In this document: piece after piece, positions 1-8,291 of the stretch
Numbering within the stretch: the first letter of the stretch is position 1
How the letters are laid out: every line of letters starts with the position of its first letter
NCBI GenBank assembly: GCA_016793635.1
Contig: JAEUMD010000008.1
Span: 62,001 to 126,000 of the forward strand
Direction of reading: 5' to 3'
Length of the DNA: 64,000 nucleotides
From: Hyphomicrobiaceae bacterium
Lineage (GTDB): Bacteria; Pseudomonadota; Alphaproteobacteria; Rhizobiales; Hyphomicrobiaceae
Translations under genes and position numbers: made by a program
Notes under the pieces: model-generated
Told to the model about the DNA's origin: nothing
The model's database searches: none
Seen by the model: the letters and a program-made list of their open reading frames with translations, nothing else

Positions 1-431
1 GCTTTCACCCGATCTGGCTACTTCGCGACCTCGCCATCGCCGACCCATCGCCGACAGTCTACGTCGCCTGCTCTCTGCTCATTCTCGGTGGAATTGCGCT
101 CGTGGCGCTGCTCCGGCGCGGCGCCGGAGAAATCCGTTTCGACCTGATGCTGCTGCTCGGAGCGGCGTTCGTGTTCCTCACCTCGCCGCACTACCCCTGG
201 TACTTCGCGTTCCTGGTGGCGCTCATGCCGTTCGCGCCGCATCCGGCGGCGTTCGCCTTCACGCTGCTTTCTCCGCTCCTCTACCTGCCACGTCCGCCCG
301 GTGGCATCACGTGGACCGAAATCTACCTCGCCGTCTATTGGCTGCCATTCGCGATGCTGTCGCTTGGCGTGCTCGCACGCCTCGTCGGAAGCTCCCGGCA
401 GGCGCAAGCGGATGCGGCGACCGAACGCTGA
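1..431 (+). CDS. GT-C / DUF2029-like membrane glycosyltransferase, C-terminal part
   Basis: The reading frame is open to the left edge, so only the last ~143 residues are present and the start lies outside. What remains is hydrophobic with three or four membrane segments and a loop reading SPHYPWYFAFLVAL. That aromatic HPWY-type loop near the C terminus is typical of GT-C enzymes of the DUF2029/GT87 type, which transfer sugars from polyprenyl-phosphate donors on the periplasmic side. The protein ends in a short charged tail. The family call rests on one motif and the membrane profile, so the acceptor and sugar are unknown. Confidence 0.5.
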   Translation, partial: FHPIWLLRDLAIADPSPTVYVACSLLILGGIALVALLRRGAGEIRFDLMLLLGAAFVFLTSPHYPWYFAFLVALMPFAPHPAAFAFTLLSPLLYLPRPPGGITWTEIYLAVYWLPFAMLSLGVLARLVGSSRQAQADAATER

Positions 432-473
432 TCGATTTTGATCGATCGAAAGTTGCTCGAGGCGCCTTCGGCC

Positions 474-944
474 TCAACCGGTTTTGGCGACAGCCCTCAG
501 CTCAGCGATGCGCTGTTCGAGACGCGGATACTCGATCTTCGGGCAGTGGTTCATGACAACCCGGATACCCGCCGCTTCCGCCTCGGCCGCCGCTTCGTCG
601 TTGCGCACGCCGATCTGCATCCAGATCGTCTTGATGCCGAGACGCTCCTTCTCGCGGATCGCCGTCCGTGTCACCTCGAGTGCCGCGGCGGCGTTGCGGA
701 ACACATCGACGAAATCGACTGGCGCCGGAACGTCGGTAATACAGCCATAGACCAGGCGCCCGTGGATCTCCTTGCCCTCGAGACCGGGGTTGACCGGATG
801 CACCTCATAACCCTTGGCGAGCAGATACCCCATCACGGTGTAGCTTGGCCGTGCGGCGTTGGCGCTCGCACCGACCAACGCAATCGTTTTCGCGTGAGCG
901 AGGATCTCGGCGATGTAGCCGTCGTCGTAGACGTCGTGGTTCAT
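474..944 (-). CDS. CoA-binding domain protein (YccU-like)
   Basis: 156 residues. The protein is a single Rossmann-fold CoA-binding domain: the nucleotide loop KTIALVGASANAARPSYTVM lies near residue 20, followed by the family's conserved VNPGLEGKEIHGR and the C-terminal VMNHCPKIEYPRL, whose Cys is conserved in YccU-type proteins. The family resembles the CoA-binding half of succinyl-CoA synthetase alpha, but its role is not settled. I chose the ATG at 944 because it overlaps the stop of the upstream VOC gene as ATGA, which implies translational coupling. The frame stays open further upstream, but that stretch is antisense to nothing family-like and would overlap the VOC gene widely. Confidence 0.85.
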   Translation of the reverse strand: MNHDVYDDGYIAEILAHAKTIALVGASANAARPSYTVMGYLLAKGYEVHPVNPGLEGKEIHGRLVYGCITDVPAPVDFVDVFRNAAAALEVTRTAIREKERLGIKTIWMQIGVRNDEAAAEAEAAGIRVVMNHCPKIEYPRLEQRIAELRAVAKTG

Positions 945-1393
945 GTTTCCGCCGTTGCAGGAATGATCGGCCGGCCGTTGCCATCGAGCGGCCAGAACGG
1001 ATTGTAGGCGATCTCCCAGAGATGCCCGTCGGGATCGGCGAAGTAGCCGGAATAACCACCCCAGAACACCTTGCGCGGCGGCTGTACGATCGTCGCGCCC
1101 TTTTCGGCCGCGCACGCGAACGCACGATCCACCGCTGCTTCGCTCTCGAGGTTGATCGCCAAGCTTACGCCGCGAAAGCCCGTGCCCTGATGCGGCACGT
1201 TGGCATCCTCGGCGAGCGCGTCGCGCCCGAACAGCGCCAGAATGGTGCCGTTGAGATCGAAGAACGCGACGCCGGGCTCGTCGCCCGAGGCCGCCTTCCA
1301 GCCGAGACTCTCATAGAAGGCACGTGACGCCGCCACGTCGGCGTCGCCGAGCGTCACCAGCGATAGGCGCTGCGGTATGGCGAGTTGCGGCAT
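941..1393 (-). CDS. VOC-superfamily (glyoxalase-like) protein
   Basis: About 150 residues with paired beta-alpha-beta-beta-beta modules of the vicinal oxygen chelate fold. The N-terminal half begins RLSLVTLGDADVAASRAFYE and the C-terminal half has the family end motif GYFADPDGHLWEIAYNP, whose Glu is a usual metal ligand. Members include glyoxalases, dioxygenases and resistance proteins, and the substrate cannot be read from sequence. The start is uncertain: ATG 1393 gives a family-length protein, while ATG 1426 would add 11 residues. Neither has a good Shine-Dalgarno sequence. The stop overlaps the start of the CoA-binding gene by 4 bp. Confidence 0.8.
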   Translation of the reverse strand: MPQLAIPQRLSLVTLGDADVAASRAFYESLGWKAASGDEPGVAFFDLNGTILALFGRDALAEDANVPHQGTGFRGVSLAINLESEAAVDRAFACAAEKGATIVQPPRKVFWGGYSGYFADPDGHLWEIAYNPFWPLDGNGRPIIPATAET

Positions 1394-1484
1394 CGGTTCT
1401 TGTTGTATGGGATTTGGCGCTTTCATCGACGGGCGTTGGCACGCGGCTGGGGGAGTTGAGAGGCGTGGCGAACGGTGGTTCGGT

Positions 1485-2321
1485 TCAACAGCCCTTCCAC
1501 TCCGGCTTCCGCTTCCCGAGGAACGCGCCAATGCCCTCCTCGGCATCGCGGCGGAGCATGTTTTCGACCATGACGTTCGCCGCATACGCATAAGCCCCGG
1601 CGAGCGGCTGCTCGATCTGCGCGTAGAACGCCTCCTTGCCGATGGCGACCGTCACTGGCGACTTGGCGGCGATGCGGCGTGCGAGGGTTAGAGCTTCCCC
1701 CATGACTTCGACGGCGGGTACGACGCGATTGACGAGACCGTACTCGGCCGCATCCGCCGCGCCGATCATGTCGCCGAGGAGAAGCATCTCCATCGCACGC
1801 TTGCGCGGCACGTTGCGGGTGAGTGCCACCATGGGAGTCGAACAGAAGAGCCCGATATTGACGCCCGGCGTGCAGAAGTGCGCCGTGTCCGCGGCGACAG
1901 CGAGATCGCACGTCGCGACGAGCTGGCAACCCGCCGCCGTCGCGGTAGCATGGACTGCCGCGATCACCGGCTTCGGACAGCGCACGATCTCGAGCATCAA
2001 CGCGGCGCAGGCGTCCATCGTCTCCTGGAAGAAGGCCCGTCCAGCATCGCCGTCGGAACGGCGGGCATTGAGCTCCTTGAGATCGTGGCCGGCGCAGAAA
2101 GCCGGTCCCTCCGCCGCCAGAACGATCGCGGAAATTCCATTGTCGTCGGCCAGTGCATGGAAGGCGCTCCGCAGCTCGCCAATCATCGCCAGCGAGAGAG
2201 CATTGCGCGAAGCTGGCTTGCTCATCGTCACCACGGCCACACGCGGCTCTGGCCGCGTCACCACAACCAGGGGAGATGCCGCACTGCTCTCGCTTCCCCG
2301 TTCAGCAACATGCTCGTTCAT
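1485..2321 (-). CDS. Enoyl-CoA hydratase/isomerase family protein
   Basis: 278 residues of the crotonase fold. The oxyanion-hole segments are visible: GPAFCAGHDLKEL near residue 75 and a second at GCQLVATCDLAVAADTAHF near 130, followed by PGVNIGLFCSTP. The AGHDL form and overall order resemble the ECHDC3-like subgroup rather than classical FadB, so hydratase activity in beta-oxidation is likely but not certain. The ATG at 2321 is preceded by GGGGAAG at good spacing, which decides against the longer open frame. It reads in the same direction as the VOC and CoA-binding genes, about 90 bp apart from them, and may share their transcript. Confidence 0.85.
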   Translation of the reverse strand: MNEHVAERGSESSAASPLVVVTRPEPRVAVVTMSKPASRNALSLAMIGELRSAFHALADDNGISAIVLAAEGPAFCAGHDLKELNARRSDGDAGRAFFQETMDACAALMLEIVRCPKPVIAAVHATATAAGCQLVATCDLAVAADTAHFCTPGVNIGLFCSTPMVALTRNVPRKRAMEMLLLGDMIGAADAAEYGLVNRVVPAVEVMGEALTLARRIAAKSPVTVAIGKEAFYAQIEQPLAGAYAYAANVMVENMLRRDAEEGIGAFLGKRKPEWKGC

Positions 2322-2393
2322 GACTGCTTCCCCGCGTTGTTCTCGCACCACTACTTGGGGCACAAACGAGCGCCGGACAATGCCTGAAACGAA

Positions 2394-2422
2394 AACGGCG
2401 GCCGCGCGAGGCGACCGCCGTT
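2394..2422 (-). terminator. Intrinsic terminator of the 2450-2989 gene
   Basis: AACGGCGG (2394-2401) pairs perfectly with CCGCCGTT (2415-2422) around a 13-nt loop. On the minus strand the hairpin runs into a T-rich tail (TTTTCGTTTC) at lower coordinates. It lies 28 bp past the stop of the small periplasmic protein gene. Confidence 0.65.
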
Positions 2423-2449
2423 CAGAAGCGCTTGCCCGTGGGCTCGGCC

Positions 2450-2989
2450 TCAATCCTTACCGGTTGCCTTTTCGATCGCCTCGCGGTGCTTCTTGACCAC
2501 GGCGATGTTTTCCTTGTGCTGGATCGGCTTGGCGTTCTTGAGCGCGTCCTCGAGATCGGCGACGATCTCCTTCTTCTCCGCCGCCGGGATCGACTTGTCG
2601 CCCTTGACCGCCGCCAGCACCTTCGCGAGCTGATCCTTCGGCTCGTTGAAGTTGCCGGTTTCCGCATCGTAGCCGTCGAGAATGAGGGAGATCGTATACC
2701 CCACGTCCTCGAGTTCCTCGTAACTCTGGAAACCATGCTTCTTGGCGACGCCGTCCAGTTCAGCGTCGATGGCGTCGGCCTGCTTGTCGCCCGCACCCTT
2801 GAACTTGGCCGCAGCCGCCGCGACGTCCTTCTGCGCGGCGACGTAACCCTTCACGAGCGCGTCCGTCAGCTTGACCTGGACATGATCCTCGCCCTTGTCC
2901 TGGGCGACAGCCGGCTGGACGAGTGCAACGGCGACGAGAGCTAGAAGAGCGAGCACCGCTCGTCCCCCACGAGTCAGGAAATACATCAT
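2450..2989 (-). CDS. Small periplasmic helical protein, paralogue A
   Basis: 179 residues. A signal peptide (hydrophobic core LALLALVAVALV, cleavage after AVAQ) precedes an alpha-helical, lysine/alanine/glutamate-rich mature domain. Segment KKHGFQSYEELEDVGYTIS matches KKHGFKNFEELDDVAANVS in the next gene, and IAVVKKHREAIE matches IELIKKHRAAIE, so the two are tandem paralogues. I do not recognise an enzyme motif. The start is fixed by a consensus GGAGGT 9 bp before the first of two consecutive ATGs. An intrinsic terminator follows. It is a likely exported protein of unknown function. Confidence 0.75.
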   Translation of the reverse strand: MMYFLTRGGRAVLALLALVAVALVQPAVAQDKGEDHVQVKLTDALVKGYVAAQKDVAAAAAKFKGAGDKQADAIDAELDGVAKKHGFQSYEELEDVGYTISLILDGYDAETGNFNEPKDQLAKVLAAVKGDKSIPAAEKKEIVADLEDALKNAKPIQHKENIAVVKKHREAIEKATGKD

Positions 2990-3086
2990 ACGAATACGAC
3001 CTCCTTTTTTCTAAGTTCGCCATTTCAGAAGACTGGCAGAACCGAGAATTGTTCCTCGCCCTATCGAACGACCAACGACAGGCGTC

Positions 3087-3605
3087 TTATTGCAGAGCGG
3101 CCTCGATCGCGGCGCGATGCTTTTTGATAAGTTCGATGTTGGCCGCATGCTTCAGCGGCGGCGTCGTTGTGATGGCTTCGTTCAGCTCCTCGACGAGCTG
3201 CTTCTTCTCCTCGGCCGGAATCGTGGTGTCGGCCTGGATGTCGGCCAGTTCCTTCTTCAACGCTTCCTGCGGATCGGTGAACTCTCCGGTCTGCGGATCG
3301 AGACCAGCCATGACGATCGACACGTTGGCGGCGACGTCATCCAGCTCCTCGAAGTTCTTGAAACCGTGTTTCTTTGCGATGCCCTCCAGCTCCGCCTCGA
3401 GCGCCGGATCGGGCTTTTCACCCGCTTCCTGAAGCTTGCCAGCAATTGCGGCGAGATCCTTCTGCGCGGAGATGAAACCCTTCACCTGAGCTTCGGTGAG
3501 CTGTATCTGGTTGACCTCCTGCGCAATGACCGTCTGGCCAACTGCCAGCATGCCGAGCACGAGCGCCGTCGCTATGGCGATCATCCGCCGACCATGAAAA
3601 CGCAT
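3087..3605 (-). CDS. Small periplasmic helical protein, paralogue B
   Basis: 172 residues: signal peptide (MIAIATALVLGMLAVGQTVIAQ) then a helical acidic domain colinear with paralogue A. The shared features are LTEAQVKGFISAQKDLAAI, the EGIAKKHGF block, a short Gly/Asp turn (GLDPQTGEF versus GYDAETGNF), and the C-terminal KKHRAAIE. There are no Cys or His clusters and no catalytic signature. The SD GGAAGGGA precedes the ATG. Paralogue A lies 97 bp downstream with its own SD, so the two may be co-transcribed. Function is unknown. Confidence 0.75.
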   Translation of the reverse strand: MRFHGRRMIAIATALVLGMLAVGQTVIAQEVNQIQLTEAQVKGFISAQKDLAAIAGKLQEAGEKPDPALEAELEGIAKKHGFKNFEELDDVAANVSIVMAGLDPQTGEFTDPQEALKKELADIQADTTIPAEEKKQLVEELNEAITTTPPLKHAANIELIKKHRAAIEAALQ

Positions 3606-3701
3606 GTGCGTCCCTTCCTGTTCCTGAGAGTTCTCTTAGCTGCGCAAAAGCCGCCCATTCCGTTACGTCGAACATAACGCAACAAGTGCGACTGGAATAA
3701 G

Positions 3702-4154
3702 ATGCCCCATCCCCCTGAAGCTGCCACGCCGCTTTCCCTTGCCGACGTGAGCGCGCTCATCGCCGATCATTTTCCTCAAGTCGGGCCCGGCGGCAAGCTG
3801 ATCTTGATTGAGCATGTCGGCGACCGGGCGGCTCGTCTGCGGCTGCCGCACGCCCTCGAGCACCTGCGGCCGGGCGGCACGGTGTCGGGGCCTTCGATGG
3901 TGATGTTGGCCGATGTCGCTATCTACGTAGCGATTCTGGCGACGCTCGGCGAAGGGGCGCTCCAGGCAGTCACCACGTCCCTCAATATCAATTTCCTGAA
4001 ACGCCCGGCGCCAGGGGAACTCGTCGCCGTCGTCAAACTCATCAAGGTCGGCCGCCGGCTCGCCGTCGGCGAATGCTCCATCTTCGACGCCGATGAGAGC
4101 GAGATGCTGGCCCACGCCACGGCGACGTATGCCCTCCCAGCGGACATCAGGTAA
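3702..4154 (+). CDS. PaaI-type hotdog-fold thioesterase
   Basis: 150 residues with one hotdog domain. The central helix segment GPSMVMLADVAIYVAIL carries the acidic residue (Asp) used by PaaI-type thioesterases. The following strand TTSLNINFLKRPAPGELVAV is the family's TxxLxxxFL.P pattern. Such enzymes hydrolyse acyl-CoA or aryl-CoA thioesters, and the natural substrate is not evident. The gene stands alone between divergent small genes and the rplM promoter. The ATG is preceded by a weak GGAA. Confidence 0.8.
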   Translation: MPHPPEAATPLSLADVSALIADHFPQVGPGGKLILIEHVGDRAARLRLPHALEHLRPGGTVSGPSMVMLADVAIYVAILATLGEGALQAVTTSLNINFLKRPAPGELVAVVKLIKVGRRLAVGECSIFDADESEMLAHATATYALPADIR

Positions 4155-4241
4155 CATCGCACCACATATCCGGTATTATTTTACCTCAACGCATATCCAT
4201 CTGTTTTTGTTGTATGTTTTTTGAACCTCAAATCTTCGCTG

Positions 4242-4270
4242 TTGACACCTGACAGCGCAGCGCCTTATCA
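4242..4270 (+). promoter_or_regulatory. Sigma-70-type promoter for rplM-rpsI
   Basis: TTGACA (4242-4247), a 17-bp spacer and TTATCA (4265-4270) form a near-consensus housekeeping promoter about 103 bp ahead of the rplM ATG. The segment before it is clearly AT-richer than its surroundings. Downstream, CCCGG and CCGGG arms around 4273-4290 could form a small leader hairpin. Confidence 0.6.
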
Positions 4271-4372
4271 ACCCGGCTCGATCCGGGGGCGTGCCTCCGG
4301 CGCAATCCGCTGCCGCCCGCGGCCGGCCAACCGGCCCGAAACGTGCGCACCCCTCCGCCAGGAGCATTTGAT

Positions 4373-4834
4373 ATGAAGACCTTCGTCGCCAAGCCCGCGG
4401 AGGTGGACAAGAAGTGGATCGTGATCGACGCCGACGGTCTCGTCGTCGGCCGTCTCGCGGCCCTCATCGCACTCCGCCTCAAGGGCAAGCACCGCCCCAT
4501 CTACACGCCGCACGTCGACTGCGGTGACAACATCATCGTCGTCAACGCCGAAAAGGTCGTGTTCTCCGGTCAGAAGTACGAGGACAAGACCTACTACTGG
4601 CACACCGGCTATCCGGGTGGCGTCAAGTCGCGCACCCCGCGCCAGATCATCGAGGGCAAGTTCCCCGAGCGCGTTCTGGAGAAGGCAGTCGAGCGCATGC
4701 TGAAGCGCGGCCCGCTGCAGCGCCAGCTCATGCGCAACCTCAAGGTCTACAAGGGCCCCGACCATCCGCACGCGGCGCAGAGCCCCGTTGCGCTCGACGT
4801 CGGCAAGCTGAACCGCAAGAACACGAGGGCCTGA
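4373..4834 (+). CDS. rplM: 50S ribosomal protein L13
   Basis: 153 residues, the usual bacterial L13 length plus a short N-terminal segment. Conserved L13 blocks are seen: [14 protein letters not shown] near residue 20, [10 protein letters not shown] near 75, and [19 protein letters not shown] near 105. L13 is an early 50S assembly protein. The ATG at 4373 follows an AGGAG at good spacing, and the frame upstream is not L13-like. rpsI follows after 5 bp, the standard bacterial pair. Confidence 0.98.
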   Translation: MKTFVAKPAEVDKKWIVIDADGLVVGRLAALIALRLKGKHRPIYTPHVDCGDNIIVVNAEKVVFSGQKYEDKTYYWHTGYPGGVKSRTPRQIIEGKFPERVLEKAVERMLKRGPLQRQLMRNLKVYKGPDHPHAAQSPVALDVGKLNRKNTRA

Positions 4835-4839
4835 GTATC

Positions 4840-5319
4840 ATGTCGGATAAGACCAGAACGCTCGAGGACCTCGGCGGACTCAAGGGTGAGGCGCCTGCCG
4901 CAGCCCCGGTGCACGTACAGAAGCTGGACAAGCACGGCCGCGCCTACGCCACCGGCAAGCGCAAGGACGCGGTCGCACGCGTCTGGATCAAGCCGGGCCG
5001 CGGCAAGATCGTCATCAACGAGAAGGACTTCACGGCGTATTTCGCGCGCCCCGTCCTGCAGATGATGCTGATGCAGCCGATCAAGGCGGCCAACCGCGCC
5101 GACCAGTACGACATCAACGTGACCGTCGCCGGCGGCGGCCTCTCGGGCCAAGCGGGCGCTGTCCGCCACGGCATCTCGAAGGCGCTGACCTATTACGAGC
5201 CGGACCTGCGTCCGGTGCTGAAGCGCGGCGGCTTCCTCACGCGCGACAGCCGTACCGTCGAGCGTAAGAAGTACGGCCGCATGAAAGCTCGCCGTAGCTT
5301 CCAGTTCTCGAAGCGCTAA
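4840..5319 (+). CDS. rpsI: 30S ribosomal protein S9
   Basis: 159 residues. The core from [18 protein letters not shown] onward is standard S9, ending in the invariant basic tail [11 protein letters not shown] that reaches the P-site tRNA. The first ~35 residues are an Ala/Pro-rich extension seen in alphaproteobacterial S9. It is 5 bp downstream of rplM, so the pair is co-transcribed and probably translationally coupled. The only SD-like sequence is a distant GAGGG. Confidence 0.98.
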   Translation: MSDKTRTLEDLGGLKGEAPAAAPVHVQKLDKHGRAYATGKRKDAVARVWIKPGRGKIVINEKDFTAYFARPVLQMMLMQPIKAANRADQYDINVTVAGGGLSGQAGAVRHGISKALTYYEPDLRPVLKRGGFLTRDSRTVERKKYGRMKARRSFQFSKR

Positions 5320-5361
5320 GAGCCACCGGCCTGGCGCCGGCGGAACGCGATGCGACATCGG

Positions 5362-5398
5362 ACAGCCCGCGGGTTCCTCGCGGGCTGTTCTGCGTTTT
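5362..5398 (+). terminator. Intrinsic terminator after rpsI
   Basis: ACAGCCCGCG (5362-5371) and CGCGGGCTGT (5379-5388) form a perfect 10-bp stem with a 7-nt loop, followed by TCTGCGTTTT. It begins 43 bp past the rpsI stop. Confidence 0.8.
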
Positions 5399-5602
5399 CC
5401 AGGCGTGCATGCTCGCGGAGCGGGAAGTTCCATCCCGGCGCAGTTGAGGCTCCGGCGACGAGAGCGAGGCATTGACACCGCCCCCCGCGCCGCTACATCG
5501 ACGGGTCGCGTACGGCGGGCTCGCCGGCACGCACCAGCGAGCCCGCCTCGGCGACGAGACGAGAGCTCTCCGGACCATCGTATCGCCAGGCGGAGCAAGG
5601 TC

Positions 5603-6553
5603 ATGCCCAGCGCTTTGAAATCGTCCATGCCGACCGTCTTCATCGACGGCGAAGCCGGAACCACCGGCCTCGAAATCCGCGAACGGCTGGCCGGCATGCG
5701 GGATATCGCCGTCCGCTCCATCGCCGCCGAGCGGCGCAAGGAGCCGGCCGCCCGCGCCGAGTTGATGCGTGAGGTCGACCTCGTCGTTCTCTGTCTACCC
5801 GACGACGCCGCCAAGGAGGCCGTCGCACTCGCCGGCGAACTCGGCGACGACGCACCGCGGATCGTGGACGCCTCGACCGCGCATCGCATCAGCGCAGGAT
5901 GGACCTACGGTTTTGCCGAGATGAGCGGGGCGCAGGCCAACGAGATCGCGAACGCAAGGCTCGTCACCAACCCCGGCTGCTATCCGACCGGCGCCATCGC
6001 GCTGCTGCGTCCGCTGGTCGATACCGGGATACTGCCCGCGGACCATCCCGTCACCATCAACGCCGTCTCGGGTTACTCGGGCGGCGGCAAGAGCATGATC
6101 GCATCCTACGAGACGGAGAAGACGGCGCCGGCATTCGAGCTCTATGGCCTCGGCCTCGAGCACAAGCACGTTCCAGAGATCGAGAAATACTCGCACCTCG
6201 CGCGGCGGCCGATCTTCGTGCCGAGCGTCGGCAACTTCCGCCAGGGCATGCTCGTCTCCGTGCCGCTTCACCTCGACACGCTGCCGGGTAAGCAGAGCGT
6301 TGCCAAGATCGAGGATGCGCTGAGGGGGCATTATGCAGGCGGCGGGCAGGTCAGCGTCGTTGCGGCCGAAACTCTCAAGGGGCGCATTGCGGCCGAAACG
6401 CTCGCGGGCAAGGACGAGATGCAGCTCGCCGTTTTCGGCAACGAGAAGCTCGGGCAGGCGGTGCTCGTCGCCCGCCTCGACAACCTCGGTAAAGGTGCTT
6501 CCGGGGCCGCCGTTCAGAACATCCGCCTGATGCTGGGTCTCGCCGCCGCGTAG
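5603..6553 (+). CDS. argC: N-acetyl-gamma-glutamyl-phosphate reductase
   Basis: 316 residues, the short (type 2) form of ArgC. It reduces N-acetylglutamyl-5-phosphate with NADPH, the third step of arginine synthesis. Visible are the N-terminal FIDGEAGTTGLEIRERL nucleotide-binding loop, the active-site cysteine in LVTNPGCYPTGAIALL near residue 115, and the family block YSGGGKSMIASYE near 155, with HKHVPEIEKY after it. The ATG at 5603 follows CGGAGCAAGG. ATG 5627 is possible but has no SD. The gene stands alone between the rpsI terminator and a tandem repeat. Confidence 0.95.
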   Translation: MPSALKSSMPTVFIDGEAGTTGLEIRERLAGMRDIAVRSIAAERRKEPAARAELMREVDLVVLCLPDDAAKEAVALAGELGDDAPRIVDASTAHRISAGWTYGFAEMSGAQANEIANARLVTNPGCYPTGAIALLRPLVDTGILPADHPVTINAVSGYSGGGKSMIASYETEKTAPAFELYGLGLEHKHVPEIEKYSHLARRPIFVPSVGNFRQGMLVSVPLHLDTLPGKQSVAKIEDALRGHYAGGGQVSVVAAETLKGRIAAETLAGKDEMQLAVFGNEKLGQAVLVARLDNLGKGASGAAVQNIRLMLGLAAA

Positions 6554-6555
6554 GC

Positions 6556-6730
6556 GAGACGCGGGTGAAAACGCTCCGTCACTCAGACGATCATGAAAAA
6601 CCTCAGATCATGATCCACGTCCGAGACGCGGGCGAGAACACCCGGTCGCTCGGACGATCATGAAGAACCTCAGATCATGATTCACGTCCGAGACGCGGGC
6701 GAAAACACCCGGTCGCTCGGACGATCATGA
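6556..6730. repeat. 67-bp tandem repeat, 2.6 copies
   Basis: Units start at 6556, 6623 and 6690, each beginning GAGACGCGGG. The third stops near 6730. Units 2 and 3 are nearly identical and unit 1 is more diverged. Each unit carries the self-complementary ATCATGA/TCATGAT elements on either side of the stretch AAAACCTCAG, so single-stranded copies could fold. The array fills the space between the convergent stops of argC and ctaA, and the ctaA stop codon lies inside the third copy. Confidence 0.85.
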
Positions 6731-7831
6731 TCTGCCACTCGCCGGTGAGCGCAGCACGCGATGCAGGTGCCAGACGGCGATGGCGAGCACGATCGCCGCG
6801 CCGCCCTGATGCGCGAGGCCGAGGCCGATCGGGATGGCGCCTTGCGCCGCCAGGAGCGTCCAGATTCCGAGTCCCATCTGCAGAAGCGTCGCAACTGCAA
6901 GAACGGTGGCGGATTGAACGATACCCTCGTCATCCACGCCGCGCAGTGAGTATGCGTTCCAAACCGCCAAGCCGACGACGACATAAGCGACGAGGCGGTG
7001 ATCGAACTGCACGGTCGTGACGTTCTCGAAAAAGTTCACGAACCAGGGTTCGAGCGTGAACAGGCCGTTGGGCACGAGCCGGCCATCCATCAGTGGCCAC
7101 GTGTTGTAGGTCAGGCCCGCCTTCAATCCGGCGACAAGCGCGCCGAGCACCACCTGCGCCATAACGAGCACCACCAGGGTCCAGGCCAACCGGCGGTGGC
7201 TCGGCTTCACCGTGACGAGACGGATGGCTGCGGGGCGAGCGCCGATGTCCAGTGCCGTCCACACCAGCAGCCCCAGAATCAGAAACGCCGTCGCCAGATG
7301 CAACGCCAGCCGGTAATGGCTGACGTCGACACGCTCGACCAGCCCCGACTTGACCATGTACCAGCCGAAGAAGCCCTGCAGTGCGCCGAGCGCCAGAATG
7401 CCGACGAGTTTCGGCGCGAGGCCGCGCGGCAGCTTGCCGAGCGCCGCGAAGACGACGAGTGGAAATGCGAATGCGACGCCGATGAAGCGGCCGAGGAAAC
7501 GGTGCGACCACTCCCACCAGTAGATGAACTTGAACTCGTCGAGGCTCATGCCCTTGTTGACGAGATGGTACTCGGGAATCTGCTTGTACTTCTCGAACGC
7601 TTCGAGCCAGTGCGCCTCGCCGAGCGGCGGTATGGCGCCGAGCAGCGGCTGCCATTCGGTGATCGAAAGGCCGGAATCCGTAAGGCGCGTCGCCCCGCCG
7701 ACCACGACCATCGCGAACACCAGCAACGCGACGAGGAGAAGCCAAGCGCGAACGGCGCCTTCGCCCGGGTTGCCACTGGCGCTCACCGGTGCGCTTCGCC
7801 CTGCGGCACGTCCGCCCGAAACCATCGCCAT
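6725..7831 (-). CDS. ctaA: Heme A synthase, type 2
   Basis: 368 residues with eight membrane segments in two four-helix halves, typical of alphaproteobacterial CtaA/COX15. It converts heme O to heme A for cytochrome aa3 oxidase. Recognisable blocks are VVVGGATRLTDSGLSITEW near the N terminus, WWEWSHRFLGR (heme-ligand His), GWYMVKSGL, HLATAF, FDHRLVAYVV and LGLAHQGGA. I placed the start at ATG 7831. Extending to a TTG at 7909 adds a poorly conserved, non-hydrophobic stretch. The C-terminal Gly-Arg-Ser and stop lie within the 67-bp repeat. No oxidase genes are nearby. Confidence 0.93.
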   Translation of the reverse strand: MAMVSGGRAAGRSAPVSASGNPGEGAVRAWLLLVALLVFAMVVVGGATRLTDSGLSITEWQPLLGAIPPLGEAHWLEAFEKYKQIPEYHLVNKGMSLDEFKFIYWWEWSHRFLGRFIGVAFAFPLVVFAALGKLPRGLAPKLVGILALGALQGFFGWYMVKSGLVERVDVSHYRLALHLATAFLILGLLVWTALDIGARPAAIRLVTVKPSHRRLAWTLVVLVMAQVVLGALVAGLKAGLTYNTWPLMDGRLVPNGLFTLEPWFVNFFENVTTVQFDHRLVAYVVVGLAVWNAYSLRGVDDEGIVQSATVLAVATLLQMGLGIWTLLAAQGAIPIGLGLAHQGGAAIVLAIAVWHLHRVLRSPASGRS

Positions 7832-8030
7832 GTCGGAGCCAATCCTTGTTGAAACCGGTTCTTGTTGAAGCCGGTCGTATCGGGTTAATGGAGCCGATGT
7901 ATCGCCCAACGGCGCGTCACTCCGGCGCGAGGCGTCTCGCCACCGGCCGTTGATTTGCCCTGAGGTGGCCGCCCGATCAAGTGACAGGTGGGCGCGGCCC
8001 CCTCAGACGACGCCCCGGCAGGAGCCCCCG

Positions 8031-8255
8031 ATGAATATCCGCACTCGTAAGCTGTTCGGCACCGTCGCGCTGCTGGTCTTCCTGGGGCTCTACGCGCTTG
8101 CGGCGCTGGCTGTCGCCATCGTGCTCCAGGTGAACGAGGCGAGCAAGCTGACGGAACTCGCCTACTACCTTGTCGCTGGACTCGCATGGATCATCCCGGC
8201 GGGCGTCGTCATCGCTTGGATGGGCCGGCCGGATCATCCGCAGGGCGACGCCTGA
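8031..8255 (+). CDS. DUF2842 small membrane protein
   Basis: 74 residues with two membrane helices, approximately residues 9-32 and 44-64. They are separated by a short polar loop (NEASKLTEL), and a charged tail ends in GRPDHPQGDA. The pattern MNIRTRKLFGT then AYYLVAGLAWIIPAGVVIAWM matches the alphaproteobacterial DUF2842 family as I know it. AGGAG lies at good spacing before the ATG. It is divergent from ctaA with a 199-bp gap. DUF2842 has no assigned role, and proximity to ctaA hints at the respiratory membrane without proving it. Confidence 0.8.
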   Translation: MNIRTRKLFGTVALLVFLGLYALAALAVAIVLQVNEASKLTELAYYLVAGLAWIIPAGVVIAWMGRPDHPQGDA

Positions 8256-8291
8256 GCCGATTGCCCATCGCCGCTTGACGCTTCCGTAGCG

